This document shows positions 1 through 10,366 of a DNA stretch of 35,999 bases, in pieces (the first letter of the stretch is position 1; the number at the start of each line of letters is the position of its first letter). The DNA is from Oceanospirillaceae bacterium (GTDB lineage: Bacteria > Pseudomonadota > Gammaproteobacteria > Pseudomonadales > Balneatricaceae). The position numbers and the translations under genes are program-made. The stretch spans positions 1 through 35,999 of the forward strand of contig JABSRA010000046.1 in assembly GCA_013215445.1 (NCBI GenBank). The letters are read 5' to 3'. The notes beneath the pieces were generated by a model. That model searched no databases and was not told the origin of the DNA. It saw only the letters and a program-made list of their open reading frames with translations.

Positions 1-686
1 CCCGCCATAACATTGAACATCATGGCGGCGTCTTCGGCGGTTTTTGCGATAGGTCCCGCTTGATCCAGCGATGAGGCGAAGGCTATCATACCAAAGCGAG
101 AGACACGTCCGTAGGTTGGTTTGATGCCGGTTAGGTTGGTCAGTGCGCAAGGTTGGCGAATGGATCCGCCGGTGTCCGTGCCTGTTGACCCGGGTGCGAG
201 TTGGGCTGCGACTGCCGCCGCCGATCCACCAGAGGACCCACCGGGAACGCGATTTTCTCCCCAGGGATTGATGACTGGGCCGTAATAGCTGTTTTCGTTG
301 GATGAGCCCATGGCAAATTCATCCATATTGGTCTTGCCTAAGCTGATGCTTTGCACCGCATTAAATTTTTCAATGATGGTGGCGTCGTAGGGCGAGATGA
401 AATTGTCGAGCATTTTCGAGCCAGCACTGGTCCGCACACCCTTAGTGCAAAAAATATCTTTGTGGGCAATGGGAATGCCGGTCATCGGTGAGGCGGTGCC
501 TGCCGCTATCGCCTTATCTGCAGTGGCTGCCTGCTGCATCGCCTGATCTGCAGTGACTGTGATATAACTATTGTATTTTTTATCATGGGCGTCGATTTGG
601 TCAAGGTAACTGCGGGTGATTTCGCAGCTGCTAAATTCGCCTTTTTTTAGCCCGTCTGAGAGCTGCGCAATGGTTTTGCTAAGCAT
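1..686 (-). CDS. gatA: Asp/Glu-tRNA(Asn/Gln) amidotransferase subunit A (5' part only)
   Basis: GatA is the glutaminase/amidase subunit of the GatCAB complex, which converts mischarged Glu-tRNA(Gln) or Asp-tRNA(Asn) to the amidated form in the cytoplasm. The start is an ATG at 686 with an AGGA ribosome site about 10 bases upstream. About 228 N-terminal residues of the usual ~480 are present; the rest lies beyond the left edge. The amidase-signature triad is visible: Lys76 in HKDI, the cis-Ser151 in GGSSGGS, and nucleophile Ser175 in [10 protein letters not shown]. The segment just before GKTNMDEF (around residues 110-116) reads NAVQSIS, where homologues usually have an AGA-type turn; this looks like divergence, not damage. 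It follows gatC by 20 bases in one operon; gatB is expected outside the window. Confidence 0.97.
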   Translation of the reverse strand, partial: MLSKTIAQLSDGLKKGEFSSCEITRSYLDQIDAHDKKYNSYITVTADQAMQQAATADKAIAAGTASPMTGIPIAHKDIFCTKGVRTSAGSKMLDNFISPYDATIIEKFNAVQSISLGKTNMDEFAMGSSNENSYYGPVINPWGENRVPGGSSGGSAAAVAAQLAPGSTGTDTGGSIRQPCALTNLTGIKPTYGRVSRFGMIAFASSLDQAGPIAKTAEDAAMMFNVMA

Positions 687-706
687 TGGTATAATCCTGT
701 TTGCGA

Positions 707-994
707 TTAATCGATAACTTTGGGGACGAGGAATAAACCCTCTTCAACGGCGGGGGCGACGCTCTGCAATAACTCTCGCTGATTGTCTTCAGTGACATCA
801 TCTGCCCGCAAGCGTTGTATTGCGTCCATTGGGTGGGCCAGTGGCTCGACGTTATCGGTATTTATATCCTGCATTTGGCTGACTAGGTCGAGAATGCTAG
901 TGATGTTTTGCAGATAAGCTTGTGTATCTTTTTCCTCGATGTTAATGCGCGCTAAATGGGCGATTTTGTCAACATCAGATTTGTCTAGTGCCAT
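707..994 (-). CDS. gatC: Asp/Glu-tRNA amidotransferase subunit C
   Basis: GatC is the small subunit that wraps around and stabilises GatA within the GatCAB tRNA-dependent amidotransferase. The protein is 95 residues, the normal family length. It has the typical N-terminal helix ([16 protein letters not shown]) and C-terminal tail ending in [10 protein letters not shown] chose the ATG at 994; an in-frame TTG five codons upstream would extend it but has no better ribosome site and is not needed for homology. It is the first gene of the gatC-gatA operon and diverges from mreB across about 240 bases that must hold both promoters. This gatC/mreB arrangement is also found in Pseudomonas. Confidence 0.96.
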   Translation of the reverse strand: MALDKSDVDKIAHLARINIEEKDTQAYLQNITSILDLVSQMQDINTDNVEPLAHPMDAIQRLRADDVTEDNQRELLQSVAPAVEEGLFLVPKVID

Positions 995-1195
995 GGCTAA
1001 AGGTCTCAATTTATTGAACTTGTAGTAATTTGTGAGGTCATTAGACTTGCGTTACAGTAGTGTTTGCATCGTAGTGACACTTCTGCCAACCAAGCCTTAT
1101 TAAATAAAAGGCTAAATTTACCAAAGAATTGGATAATACTCTAATTGTTTCTTGCTCTAAATGCGATGCGTTGTTAAAGTTGGCTGTTTTTATAA

Positions 1196-2272
<1,077 letters not shown>

Positions 2273-2275
2273 TAC

Positions 2276-2309
2276 CCTGGGCGAAAGCCTAGGTTAACAA
2301 GGTTTTTTT
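2276..2309 (+). terminator. Hairpin plus T-run between mreB and mreC (possible attenuator)
   Basis: A 7-base-pair stem (CCTGGGC/GCCTAGG, one G-T wobble) closes a GAAA tetraloop at 2276-2293. After nine bases comes a run of seven T at 2303-2309. The gap between stem and T run is longer than in a textbook terminator, so partial termination or RNA processing is more likely than a full stop. A reduction of mreCD relative to mreB would fit the higher amounts of MreB usually needed. Confidence 0.4.
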
Positions 2310-2376
2310 GTGTTATACCTGTTTCATAATATTACTTGGTTCCCTCTTTTAACTTTCACTAATCGAGAGGGCTGAG

Positions 2377-3255
2377 TTGAAACCTATCTTTCGAGGCGGT
2401 TTACCCCGCCTCAGTTTCCTGTTATTGGTTATTCTTGCCTTGGGCTTATTGGTCTCAGATTATCGTGGAGACTCGGTACGGCCAGTACGATCTGCCCTGT
2501 CCGTCTTATTAACACCCATACAATGGTTGGTAGATATTCCGACGAATATCGCCGATGACATCTCCATGGTGTTGTTGGAGCGCACTGTTTTAATTAAAGA
2601 CAATAATCAGCTTCGCTCTACCTCTATTATTCTCGAGCGTAAAGTGCAGCAGATGATTGTATTGCGGGCTGAGAATGTGCGCTTGCGTGAGCTGCTTAAT
2701 GCCAGCGAAAAAATTGATGACAAAGTATTGTTAACGGAATTAATTGGCGTTAACCCAGACCCCTTCCAGCATCAAGTTATACTGGACAAGGGTAGTGAAG
2801 ATGGGGTGTTTGTCGGTCAGCCGGTACTGGATGCTGGCGGTATCATGGGCCAAGTTGTTGAGGTGTCCCTCTACACCAACCGCACCATGTTGGTAACAGA
2901 TGGGCGCCATGCTATTCCCGTGGAAGTTGTGCGCAATGGCATGCGAGCTATCGCGCTTGGCAATGGTAGTCACGGTGAGCTTGATGTGACACATGTGCCA
3001 GACAATGCTGATATCCGAGAGGGTGATGTGCTGGTAACGTCGGCGTTAGGGGGGAGGTTTCCCTATGGCTATCCACTGGCCAAAGTGGTCTATGTGCAAA
3101 GAGATCCGAGTCGTAAATTTATGCTGGTGAGGGCTGTGCCACTGGCGAGATTAAATAACAGTCGCTATGTCTTGATGGTGGGAGAAAAACCACAGCAGAA
3201 GAATACAGATAAAGCCTCTTTGCAGTCCCCAGGTGCCTTAGGTGAAGGGTTATGA
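2377..3255 (+). CDS. mreC: Rod shape-determining protein MreC
   Basis: MreC is a bitopic inner-membrane protein of the elongasome that links MreB to PBP2/RodA in the periplasm. The protein is 292 residues with a short cytoplasmic start (MKPIFRGG), one membrane segment at about 12-30, a coiled coil at about 60-110 (LLERTVLIKDNNQLRS onward), and the two-lobed beta domain to about 270. The only start that fits the family's N-terminus is a TTG at 2377, with AGAGG nearby as ribosome site; a TTG start may lower translation. The last codons overlap mreD by an ATGA junction, so the two are translationally coupled. The C-terminal 20 residues are low-complexity and likely disordered. Confidence 0.96.
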   Translation: MKPIFRGGLPRLSFLLLVILALGLLVSDYRGDSVRPVRSALSVLLTPIQWLVDIPTNIADDISMVLLERTVLIKDNNQLRSTSIILERKVQQMIVLRAENVRLRELLNASEKIDDKVLLTELIGVNPDPFQHQVILDKGSEDGVFVGQPVLDAGGIMGQVVEVSLYTNRTMLVTDGRHAIPVEVVRNGMRAIALGNGSHGELDVTHVPDNADIREGDVLVTSALGGRFPYGYPLAKVVYVQRDPSRKFMLVRAVPLARLNNSRYVLMVGEKPQQKNTDKASLQSPGALGEGL

Positions 3256-3740
3256 GCCAGCATAGTCCCGGGGGAATAATGATTGTTTTGGGTACTTTTA
3301 TCGTGGCGTTTATGCTCTCGCAAACGCCATTGCCGATTATTTTAGAATGGTGGCGACCAGAATTTGTAGCGCTATTCGTTATTTATTGGATGATGGCATT
3401 ACCCCAGCGCTTTGGGGTGGGCTCCGCCTGGGTTTTAGGTTTGATGTTGGATGTGATTAAGGGCTCTGTGCTGGGTATCAATGCACTTGCGCTGACGGTC
3501 ATAGCCTTTAGTACACTGTTGATGCATAAAAAGATGCGCATGTACCCGCTCTGGCAGCAGGCGATTGTGGTTTTTTTCTTAATTGTATTGAATCAATTTA
3601 TATTCTACTGGTTTCAGGCGATTGCCGGCACGATAGCGGGCGATTTTACTTTTTTGATTCCCGCCTTTGTCAGCGCTTTAATCTGGCCCTGGGTATTCGT
3701 TGTCTTGCGCAGTATTAGACGTACGTTCAAAATATCATGA
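3252..3740 (+). CDS. mreD: Rod shape-determining protein MreD
   Basis: MreD is the small integral-membrane partner of MreC in the elongasome. The protein is 162 residues and almost wholly hydrophobic, with about five or six predicted membrane segments; this matches the family in size and character. The motif LGLMLDVIKGSVLGINAL around residues 60-80 is typical of MreD. The start overlaps the mreC stop (ATGA), and its own end overlaps the maf start by the same type of junction, so mreC-mreD-maf are tightly coupled. Identification rests on this motif, topology and position. Confidence 0.94.
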   Translation: MSQHSPGGIMIVLGTFIVAFMLSQTPLPIILEWWRPEFVALFVIYWMMALPQRFGVGSAWVLGLMLDVIKGSVLGINALALTVIAFSTLLMHKKMRMYPLWQQAIVVFFLIVLNQFIFYWFQAIAGTIAGDFTFLIPAFVSALIWPWVFVVLRSIRRTFKIS

Positions 3741-4339
3741 AGGGCAACGCGCAAAAAATCATCTTGGCTTCTGCATCAGCACGCCGTATCCAAATATTGA
3801 CTGAGCTGGGGGTTGAGTTTACCTCTCAAGCCGCTGATATCGATGAGTCTGTCAATGACAATGAAGCTTGTTCGGACTATGTCAGCCGTTTGGCTTTACA
3901 AAAATGTCAAAAGATATTCGATTTAACCGCCGCTAACACTGTGGTATTAGGTTCAGACACGAGCGTGGTAATCGATCAAAAAATACTGGGCAAGCCTGAA
4001 TCTCAAGAGCATGCAGTGGAGATGTTAATGTCTTTATCTGGGCGCTGGCATCAAGTATTTACGGCGGTATCTGTTTTAGATGCCAATCAACATTTATCTA
4101 AACTGGTGGTAACCCAAGTAGAGTTCTGTGAATTAGACGAAGCTCTTTGTCGACGTTACTGGGAGACCGAAGAACCGCTGGGTAAAGCGGGGAGCTACGC
4201 AATTCAGGGAAAAGGTGCTAGGTTTGTCCGTCAGATAAAGGGTAGTTATTCGGCGGTAGTCGGTCTACCTGTGATGGAAACCGCACAGCTGTTGATGAGT
4301 TTTGATATCCCCATCTGGAATTTTACCAAGGATAGTTAA
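3737..4339 (+). CDS. maf: Maf-family nucleoside triphosphate pyrophosphatase (YhdE-like)
   Basis: Maf proteins hydrolyse non-canonical or selected nucleoside triphosphates to monophosphates; the YhdE subgroup acts on dTTP, UTP and modified pyrimidines. The protein is 200 residues, normal length. The N-terminal substrate loop SASARRIQIL (about 12-21), the acidic motif GSDTSVV (about 73-79) and the C-terminal GSYSAVVGLPVMET block are present. Linkage to mreBCD and rng matches the YhdE gene of E. coli and Pseudomonas. The ATG overlaps the mreD stop. About 215 bases separate it from rng. Confidence 0.94.
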   Translation: MKGNAQKIILASASARRIQILTELGVEFTSQAADIDESVNDNEACSDYVSRLALQKCQKIFDLTAANTVVLGSDTSVVIDQKILGKPESQEHAVEMLMSLSGRWHQVFTAVSVLDANQHLSKLVVTQVEFCELDEALCRRYWETEEPLGKAGSYAIQGKGARFVRQIKGSYSAVVGLPVMETAQLLMSFDIPIWNFTKDS

Positions 4340-4554
4340 AAGTGACTTGGGGGAAGTGCGGTGATGACTTATTTTTAAAGTGACCACTGCAGGGGTGTTT
4401 TCCGGGGGCGATGCAATCAGCATATAGACAAATATAGCAGATAAACAATTGGTACTAAGTAAGTTTTCAGATTTTATGTGGTGAAGTATTGTAGGATGTG
4501 ATGCACTTAAAAGCGATATTTTTTAGCAGGGTTAAATGTAAGGGAATGTAAATT

Positions 4555-6033
4555 GTGGCGACGACAATAGGCGAAGAGATATTAATAAATTTTACCCCGA
4601 TGGAAACTCGCGTTGCTATTATAGAAAATGGTATGCCCCAGGAAATCTATGTGGAGCGTACCAGCAAGCGTGGGATAGTCGGTAATATATACAAGGGTAA
4701 AGTAGTACGGGTTCTACCGGGTATGCAAGCTGCTTTCATTGAAATCGGCTTGGACAAAGCGGCATTTATTCATGTTGATGAGGTTATTTGTACAAATCCT
4801 GAGGTTGAAGAAAAAAACCGAAATTCTATCGCTTATATTTTACGCGAGGGCCAATCATTGTTGGTTCAAGTCACCAAAGACCCACTGGGCACAAAAGGCG
4901 CTCGGCTAACGACCCATATTTCCATCCCCTCTCGCTATTTAGTGTATATGCATAATAACTCACACGTGGGTATCTCACAGCGCATCGAAGATCCTGAAGA
5001 GCGAGATCGTCTGCGCAATACCTTGTTAAGTACTCTTGAAGAAGATAGTTCAATTCAAGGGGGCTATATATTAAGGACGGTTGCAGAGGGCGCTAGCGAG
5101 GTTGAGCTAAAGTCAGATATTCGTTTTTTGAAGCGGTTATGGCGGCGTATCGAAAAAGACATTAAAAGTGTCCCCACCCCCTCCGTTGTCTACGAAGATA
5201 TGCCTTTAGATATGCGTGCTTTAAGGGATATGGCGCATGTTGGGATAGAGCGGATTCGCATCGACTCGAGAGAGACATTCAATAAAGTAGAAGATTTTGT
5301 CCGCGCATTAGTCCCTGAATTGCTGCCTCGTTTAGAATACTATCCAGGCGAGCGGCCAATATTTGATTTGTATAATGTCGAGGAGGAAATGCAGCGGGCG
5401 CTGGGCCGCAAAATTGATCTTAAGTCAGGCGGTTATCTGATTATTGATCAAACAGAGGCGATGACCACCGTTGATGTTAATACTGGTGGCTACGTTGGGC
5501 ACAGAAATCTGGAGGAGACGATTTTTAAAACCAACCTAGAGGCGGCAACTTCGATAGGGCGACAGCTGAGACTGAGAAATCTAGGGGGGATAATTATTAT
5601 CGACTTTATCGATATGGAATCCCAAGATCATCAGCGTCAGGTGCTCAGAGCACTGGAGCGGGTCTTAGAAAAAGATCACGCTAAATGTAAAGTGATGGGG
5701 GTATCACAGTTGGGCTTGGTTGAAATGACCCGCAAGCGTACCCGGGAGAGTTTACAGCATATTTTATGTGCACCTTGTTCCCAGTGTGAAAGCCGCGGGT
5801 TCATCAAGACGCCAGAGACTGTTTGTTATGAAATATTTAGAGAAATATTACGGCAACATCGCGCCTACGATACCGATTCTTATTTGGTCTTAGCGTCAGC
5901 AGAAGTTGTGGAGTACGTCACAGATGAGGCGTCAAATCACTCGGCTGAACTGGAAACTTTTATCAACAAATCGATCCAATATAAAATAGATACTCACTAT
6001 GGGCCAGAGCACTTTGATGTGGTGCTTAGATAG
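4555..6033 (+). CDS. rng: Ribonuclease G
   Basis: RNase G is an RNase E-family single-strand endoribonuclease that matures the 5' end of 16S rRNA and degrades some mRNAs. The protein is 492 residues, the size of RNase G without the long RNase E scaffold tail. The S1 domain lies at about 40-130. The catalytic Mg-binding aspartates are Asp307 (TVDVNTG) and Asp350 (IIDFIDM). The zinc-link cysteines are Cys408 and Cys411, with an extra Cys405. The start is a GTG at 4555 preceded by AAGGGA about 9 bases away. Its N-terminus (EEILINFTPMETRVA) fits the family from the first residues. Confidence 0.97.
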   Translation: MATTIGEEILINFTPMETRVAIIENGMPQEIYVERTSKRGIVGNIYKGKVVRVLPGMQAAFIEIGLDKAAFIHVDEVICTNPEVEEKNRNSIAYILREGQSLLVQVTKDPLGTKGARLTTHISIPSRYLVYMHNNSHVGISQRIEDPEERDRLRNTLLSTLEEDSSIQGGYILRTVAEGASEVELKSDIRFLKRLWRRIEKDIKSVPTPSVVYEDMPLDMRALRDMAHVGIERIRIDSRETFNKVEDFVRALVPELLPRLEYYPGERPIFDLYNVEEEMQRALGRKIDLKSGGYLIIDQTEAMTTVDVNTGGYVGHRNLEETIFKTNLEAATSIGRQLRLRNLGGIIIIDFIDMESQDHQRQVLRALERVLEKDHAKCKVMGVSQLGLVEMTRKRTRESLQHILCAPCSQCESRGFIKTPETVCYEIFREILRQHRAYDTDSYLVLASAEVVEYVTDEASNHSAELETFINKSIQYKIDTHYGPEHFDVVLR

Positions 6034-6393
6034 AAAACAACCCATAAAATTCGCAGCATAACGTCATCAGCGATGATAATACAAGGCAAAAAACGGCGTC
6101 AGGTTTTCCCTCTGGCTGGCTATTAAACCGGTTATTCAAGGTGTGTTAGCGCGTGTTGTTATCAGCTCTTTTTGCTAAGTTAGGCTAAGAACTCCAATAC
6201 TTATTGCTTGCTTTTAGACTTTAGGTTACAGATTAGATACAGTAAAGCGCGGCCTATCTAGCGAATGATATAGGTGGGTAAAAGTGAGACAATAAATCGT
6301 AAATTCAGCAGAATTTTGTTTATTCATGTAGATAAATGACGAGAGATTAGTACTGTTTAGGTATTAATTGTTAACAATTAAAATGGATGCTTA
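6034..6393. other. 360-base gap between rng and yhdP
   Basis: No convincing gene or structured RNA was seen. No strong hairpin plus T-run follows rng, so read-through into yhdP is possible. The only clear signal is the 18-base perfect palindrome just before yhdP (annotated separately). The gap is long for an operon and may hold a separate yhdP promoter in its AT-rich right half. Confidence 0.5.
6364..6381. promoter_or_regulatory. 18-base perfect palindrome upstream of yhdP
   Basis: TTAATTGTTAACAATTAA is identical to its reverse complement. It ends 12 bases before the yhdP ATG, overlapping the place where the ribosome would load. It could be an operator for a dimeric repressor or a small translation-limiting RNA hairpin. 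No regulator is recognised from the site alone. Confidence 0.4.
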
Positions 6394-9300
6394 ATGGTTA
6401 AGAAAACAGGCAGCTGGTTGCTTATTATTGTCATCGTATCACTAGTGCTTTGTGCGGGTTTAATCATGGCGGTGCGCTTTGCACTGCCACAGGTTAGTGC
6501 ATACCCCGTACAAATAAGTGCTTATTTATCGAGGGAGCTAAACGCTGATATTAGCATTGGTGGGATTGAAGCACACTGGGTACAAACTAAGCCGCAGTTT
6601 AAACTGACCAAGATTAGAATTCTCGATGTTCAGCATCTGCACCGCAGGATTGAGATTGGCAGTATTGTTGCCGAGCTCGATGTGGTGCAAAGTATTTTTA
6701 ATTTGGCGCCCATTTTTAAACATTTATCAGTTGATAAATTTTCTCTTAAAGCCGAGCAAATACAAGGTCGCTGGCTAACGGTTTTTTCTCCTACTACTAA
6801 ACTTAATGTGGCTAAATCAGCCTCGTTGGGTTCGGTCAATCAATTGTTGAAAAATGTGCTGAATCAGTCACAGATTATCTTTAAAGATGCAAAACTGGTG
6901 TTGAAACCTGAAAATGCAGGCCAGAGAACAGTAGGGCCAATCCAGTTTGTCATGCAAAATACTGAGCAGATGCATCAGATAAACGGTACCGCTGAGTTGC
7001 GTCATTACGGGGATGATTCTCTGGTCCAGTTTGCCATTGAAGCCGGTCAATTAGCACCGAAAATAACCGATACTGCCCTGCATATTTATGCAAATTTTAC
7101 CAATATATCTGAACAGTTACTGGCCTTAAATCTTTGGGATGCTGGCGTTGCTATACGACAGCTCTCACTGGATGCACAATTGTGGGCGACGTTACAAAAT
7201 GGTGTGATTTCTGATGTGGTGGGTAAGGCGACTATCAATTCACTGTATTTTAACAATCCTGATTTACCGACACTGTTAGATTCTCATGTAAATTTTGCAC
7301 TGGGTGAGGCATCCGAGAAACAACCTTTTTCGCTGTCTGATATTAAGCTATCCGATGGTCAAACCAGCATAGAAATTTCTGCAATCAGTGGCTTCTACAA
7401 TAGACTAGATAACCCTTTCTTACAGCGGTTGGTGCTTTCATCGCTGGACTTAGAGGCGATAACCGCGGTTGTTTTACAGCAGGGCATGGTGGCTGAAAAG
7501 TATAAAACGATCTTTAAAAAATTGGACTTAAAAGGCAATGTAGAAAATATTTCGATAGAGTGGAGCTCTGCGGCGTTGGCAGATTTCACTTTACAGGCAG
7601 ACATGAAGAGTGTTTCGGCAAAGAGTTATCGTGGAGCGCCTGCCGTGTCAGGGGTGTCAGGGAGGCTGTCAATGTCAGCACTGCGGGGAGAATTTGCCTT
7701 AAACACACAGAACTTTGGGCTGTCTTTTCCCCAGTTATTTGACAGTAAATGGCACTATAAAAAGGCCAGCGGGACTATCGCCTGGGAAATCGAACGCAAC
7801 CAACAGGGCGTGCAAAACATATTGGTGAATTCTCAGTTATTGAAAGTATCCCGAGATGAACTGCGCGCCAATGGTCGGTTTAGTTTAGTACTACCAATGG
7901 ACTGGACGAAGCAGGCAGAGCTTATTTTAATGTTGGGTTTGCAAAATTCCCAGGTTGATGATCTGCTAAATTATGTTCCCGGTAAAATAGTCGGTCAAGC
8001 ACTGACTAGCTGGTTACAAGACGCTGCGTTGGCAGGACATGTGCATGAGGCAGGTTTTGTATTACGCACAGGCTTGCGCAGAAATCTTGAAGAATCTATC
8101 AACCCAAGCGTGCAGTTGTATTTAAACATGGCGGATACTAAGATTAATTTTGACCGAAAGTGGCCAAATTTAATGACCGAGGATTTAAGTATCAGTTATA
8201 TGGATGGTGATTTGATAGTCACCTCTAAACAGGGCAGCATAGCGTCTAATGAGATGAGTCAGTTACGTGTTGAAAAAACCGCTGCTCAAGGCTTTATCGA
8301 GGTCAGTGCGTTATTACAAGGGGGGTTAAATCCACTCTTTTCAAAGCTAAAAACCAAACCCGCCATAGAGATAGTGCCTAAATTCTTGCGCAGTTGGCAG
8401 TTAAAAGGTAAGCATCAGTCATCGTTAGCGTTAACCCTCCCGCTGTTCGAAGTTTCTGAAGGGTCCAAGGCGAAGGTGGTGCTAGAGCAAAAGCCGTTTT
8501 ACCTGAGTTTGTCCTCAGCGTTAACCGGGGTGAGTGTAGCTGATGATGAATTAAAGCTAGCGGCCAAGGGTATTAATGGCAAAGTGACTTATGATACCTT
8601 GGCGGGTTTGCAGGGTAATAAAATTGCACTGCATATTTTTGAGCATCCAGGGATTCTTTCTATTACCAGTAAGGCTCATGCTAAAGGCTTGAAAACTAGC
8701 CTGACACTCAAGGGGAAAATGACCACAGCTGCGGTTAAGCCCTGGTTGAATTCACCGATGCTAGCTATGGCGAAGGGCAGTGCTGGATTTAATGCAAAAA
8801 TTGATTTTTGCTCCACCTCGCCAAATTGTGATCAGTTGTTAATTAATTCGGATTTAGTGGGTATGGCTATCGATTTACCAAAGCCATGGGGAAAGAGTGA
8901 AGCACAGGCGAGCAAGTTACAAATATTAAAACTACCCAGCAATGGGCAACGTGATATCTGGCGTTATAACTATGCGGATATAGTCAGGGGTGTTACTCAG
9001 CTTGCGACACGTGATGCTGGGGGTGAATTGGACGGTAATGCATCGACTCATATTGTTTTAGGTGGAGCGAGGCCAGATGCTGTTTCAGGCACAGGTATTT
9101 ACATTACGGGCACTTTAGCTAATATGCAATTAGATGCACTAGCTCCCTATCTCTCCCTCTCTAGTGACGTGAAAGATGCGCAGGGCAGTGCAGCTGAGCA
9201 GGCAGAGGGTGATAACTTCAAACGATTATCATTAGTTTTGAAAAATGTTGGGTTGTTTGGGTCAAACAAACTAACTGGAAAGCTAGATTTTAAGCAGTTA

Positions 9301-10293
9301 ACTAATCATTGGCAGGGTACTTTTAGTACGGGTATAGCCAGTGGTGAGATTTTAATACCTAAGGGTAAGCGCCAGAGCATTGTGCTTAAATTAAACAAGT
9401 TACACATAGTTTCGACTGAGACCAAGGGTCGCAGTGATGGAATAAATCAGCAGATTAGCTCTGACTTACAGCCTAAAAACTGGCCAAAAGTAAAATTGTC
9501 CATTGATCGCTTGATCTATAACAACCATCAGTTGGGTCCATGGCAGGCGTCGTTAGCACCCACTAAAAAAGGTTACAAAGCTAGCGGGGTGGTCGGTACG
9601 ATTGCCGGTACCAAAATCAGCGGTGAAATTGCGGTGGCAGTGGATAGCAAGGCGGTAAGATCGTTTCTGGAGATGAGTGCCGTCGGTGGCGATTTTGGGG
9701 CGTTACTGGCCAGCTTTGGTTATAAAGATGTCTTGGAAAATAAAGATGGTAAGTTAGGGGCCTACCTTTCTTGGCGAGGATACCCTTGGTCTATGCAGCA
9801 AAAAAACCTGAATGGCCGGGTTGAGTTTACGATCAACAAAGGGCGCATAATTGAGGCGGGTACCTCCGCTAACTTTTTACGCATCTTTGGTATCTTAAAC
9901 TTAAATACGGTGATCAAGCGATTGAAATTAGACTTTTCTGATCTATTAGAGTCCGGCATCTCATTCGATAAAGTAACCGCTAAATACTATCTGCAAGATG
10001 GTATTGCCACTTCACAAGAGCCGTTAAAACTGGTGGGAAGTTCCGCGAGCGTGGAGATGGAGGGCACTATAAATTTTGCAGAGCAATCACTTGAACAGCG
10101 CATGGTGGTGGCTATTCCCCTCACCAGTAATGCACCTCTGGCCGCGCTACTCTTGGCTTCCCCACAAATAGCGGGGATTGCCTTTGTCGTGGACAAGTTG
10201 TTGGGCAAGCAGCTAGCGAAGCTCACTGCATTGCGCTATCAGATATCGGGCCCTTGGTCGAATCCTAAAATTAGTCCTGTCAGAGCTAAATAG
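6394..10293 (+). CDS. yhdP: YhdP family AsmA-like envelope protein
   Basis: YhdP is one of the large AsmA-like proteins, with TamB and YdbH, that bridge the periplasm and move phospholipid from inner to outer membrane. The protein is 1299 residues, close to the ~1270 of E. coli YhdP. One N-terminal membrane anchor (about 9-30) is followed by a long periplasmic part rich in short beta strands, as expected for a repeating-beta-groove lipid channel. The C-terminal AsmA-like block includes FLRIFGILNLNTVIKRL at about residue 1160 and ends in a short amphipathic segment. It follows rng, as in E. coli and Pseudomonas. The usual next genes (nitrilase-like and tldD) are missing; darP comes instead, convergently. 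The weak ribosome site and adjacent palindrome suggest controlled expression. Confidence 0.93.
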   Translation: MVKKTGSWLLIIVIVSLVLCAGLIMAVRFALPQVSAYPVQISAYLSRELNADISIGGIEAHWVQTKPQFKLTKIRILDVQHLHRRIEIGSIVAELDVVQSIFNLAPIFKHLSVDKFSLKAEQIQGRWLTVFSPTTKLNVAKSASLGSVNQLLKNVLNQSQIIFKDAKLVLKPENAGQRTVGPIQFVMQNTEQMHQINGTAELRHYGDDSLVQFAIEAGQLAPKITDTALHIYANFTNISEQLLALNLWDAGVAIRQLSLDAQLWATLQNGVISDVVGKATINSLYFNNPDLPTLLDSHVNFALGEASEKQPFSLSDIKLSDGQTSIEISAISGFYNRLDNPFLQRLVLSSLDLEAITAVVLQQGMVAEKYKTIFKKLDLKGNVENISIEWSSAALADFTLQADMKSVSAKSYRGAPAVSGVSGRLSMSALRGEFALNTQNFGLSFPQLFDSKWHYKKASGTIAWEIERNQQGVQNILVNSQLLKVSRDELRANGRFSLVLPMDWTKQAELILMLGLQNSQVDDLLNYVPGKIVGQALTSWLQDAALAGHVHEAGFVLRTGLRRNLEESINPSVQLYLNMADTKINFDRKWPNLMTEDLSISYMDGDLIVTSKQGSIASNEMSQLRVEKTAAQGFIEVSALLQGGLNPLFSKLKTKPAIEIVPKFLRSWQLKGKHQSSLALTLPLFEVSEGSKAKVVLEQKPFYLSLSSALTGVSVADDELKLAAKGINGKVTYDTLAGLQGNKIALHIFEHPGILSITSKAHAKGLKTSLTLKGKMTTAAVKPWLNSPMLAMAKGSAGFNAKIDFCSTSPNCDQLLINSDLVGMAIDLPKPWGKSEAQASKLQILKLPSNGQRDIWRYNYADIVRGVTQLATRDAGGELDGNASTHIVLGGARPDAVSGTGIYITGTLANMQLDALAPYLSLSSDVKDAQGSAAEQAEGDNFKRLSLVLKNVGLFGSNKLTGKLDFKQLTNHWQGTFSTGIASGEILIPKGKRQSIVLKLNKLHIVSTETKGRSDGINQQISSDLQPKNWPKVKLSIDRLIYNNHQLGPWQASLAPTKKGYKASGVVGTIAGTKISGEIAVAVDSKAVRSFLEMSAVGGDFGALLASFGYKDVLENKDGKLGAYLSWRGYPWSMQQKNLNGRVEFTINKGRIIEAGTSANFLRIFGILNLNTVIKRLKLDFSDLLESGISFDKVTAKYYLQDGIATSQEPLKLVGSSASVEMEGTINFAEQSLEQRMVVAIPLTSNAPLAALLLASPQIAGIAFVVDKLLGKQLAKLTALRYQISGPWSNPKISPVRAK

Positions 10294-10366
10294 GGGCGAC
10301 AGAGAACAGTTGTTGAAATAGAGAATAGCCTTGAATAAGACCATTCTTTAATCTCGATACATGTGC

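Noticed and set aside
995..1009. TTG start for gatC five codons upstream
   Set aside because: The added residues are not part of the family and the ATG at 994 gives the normal length.
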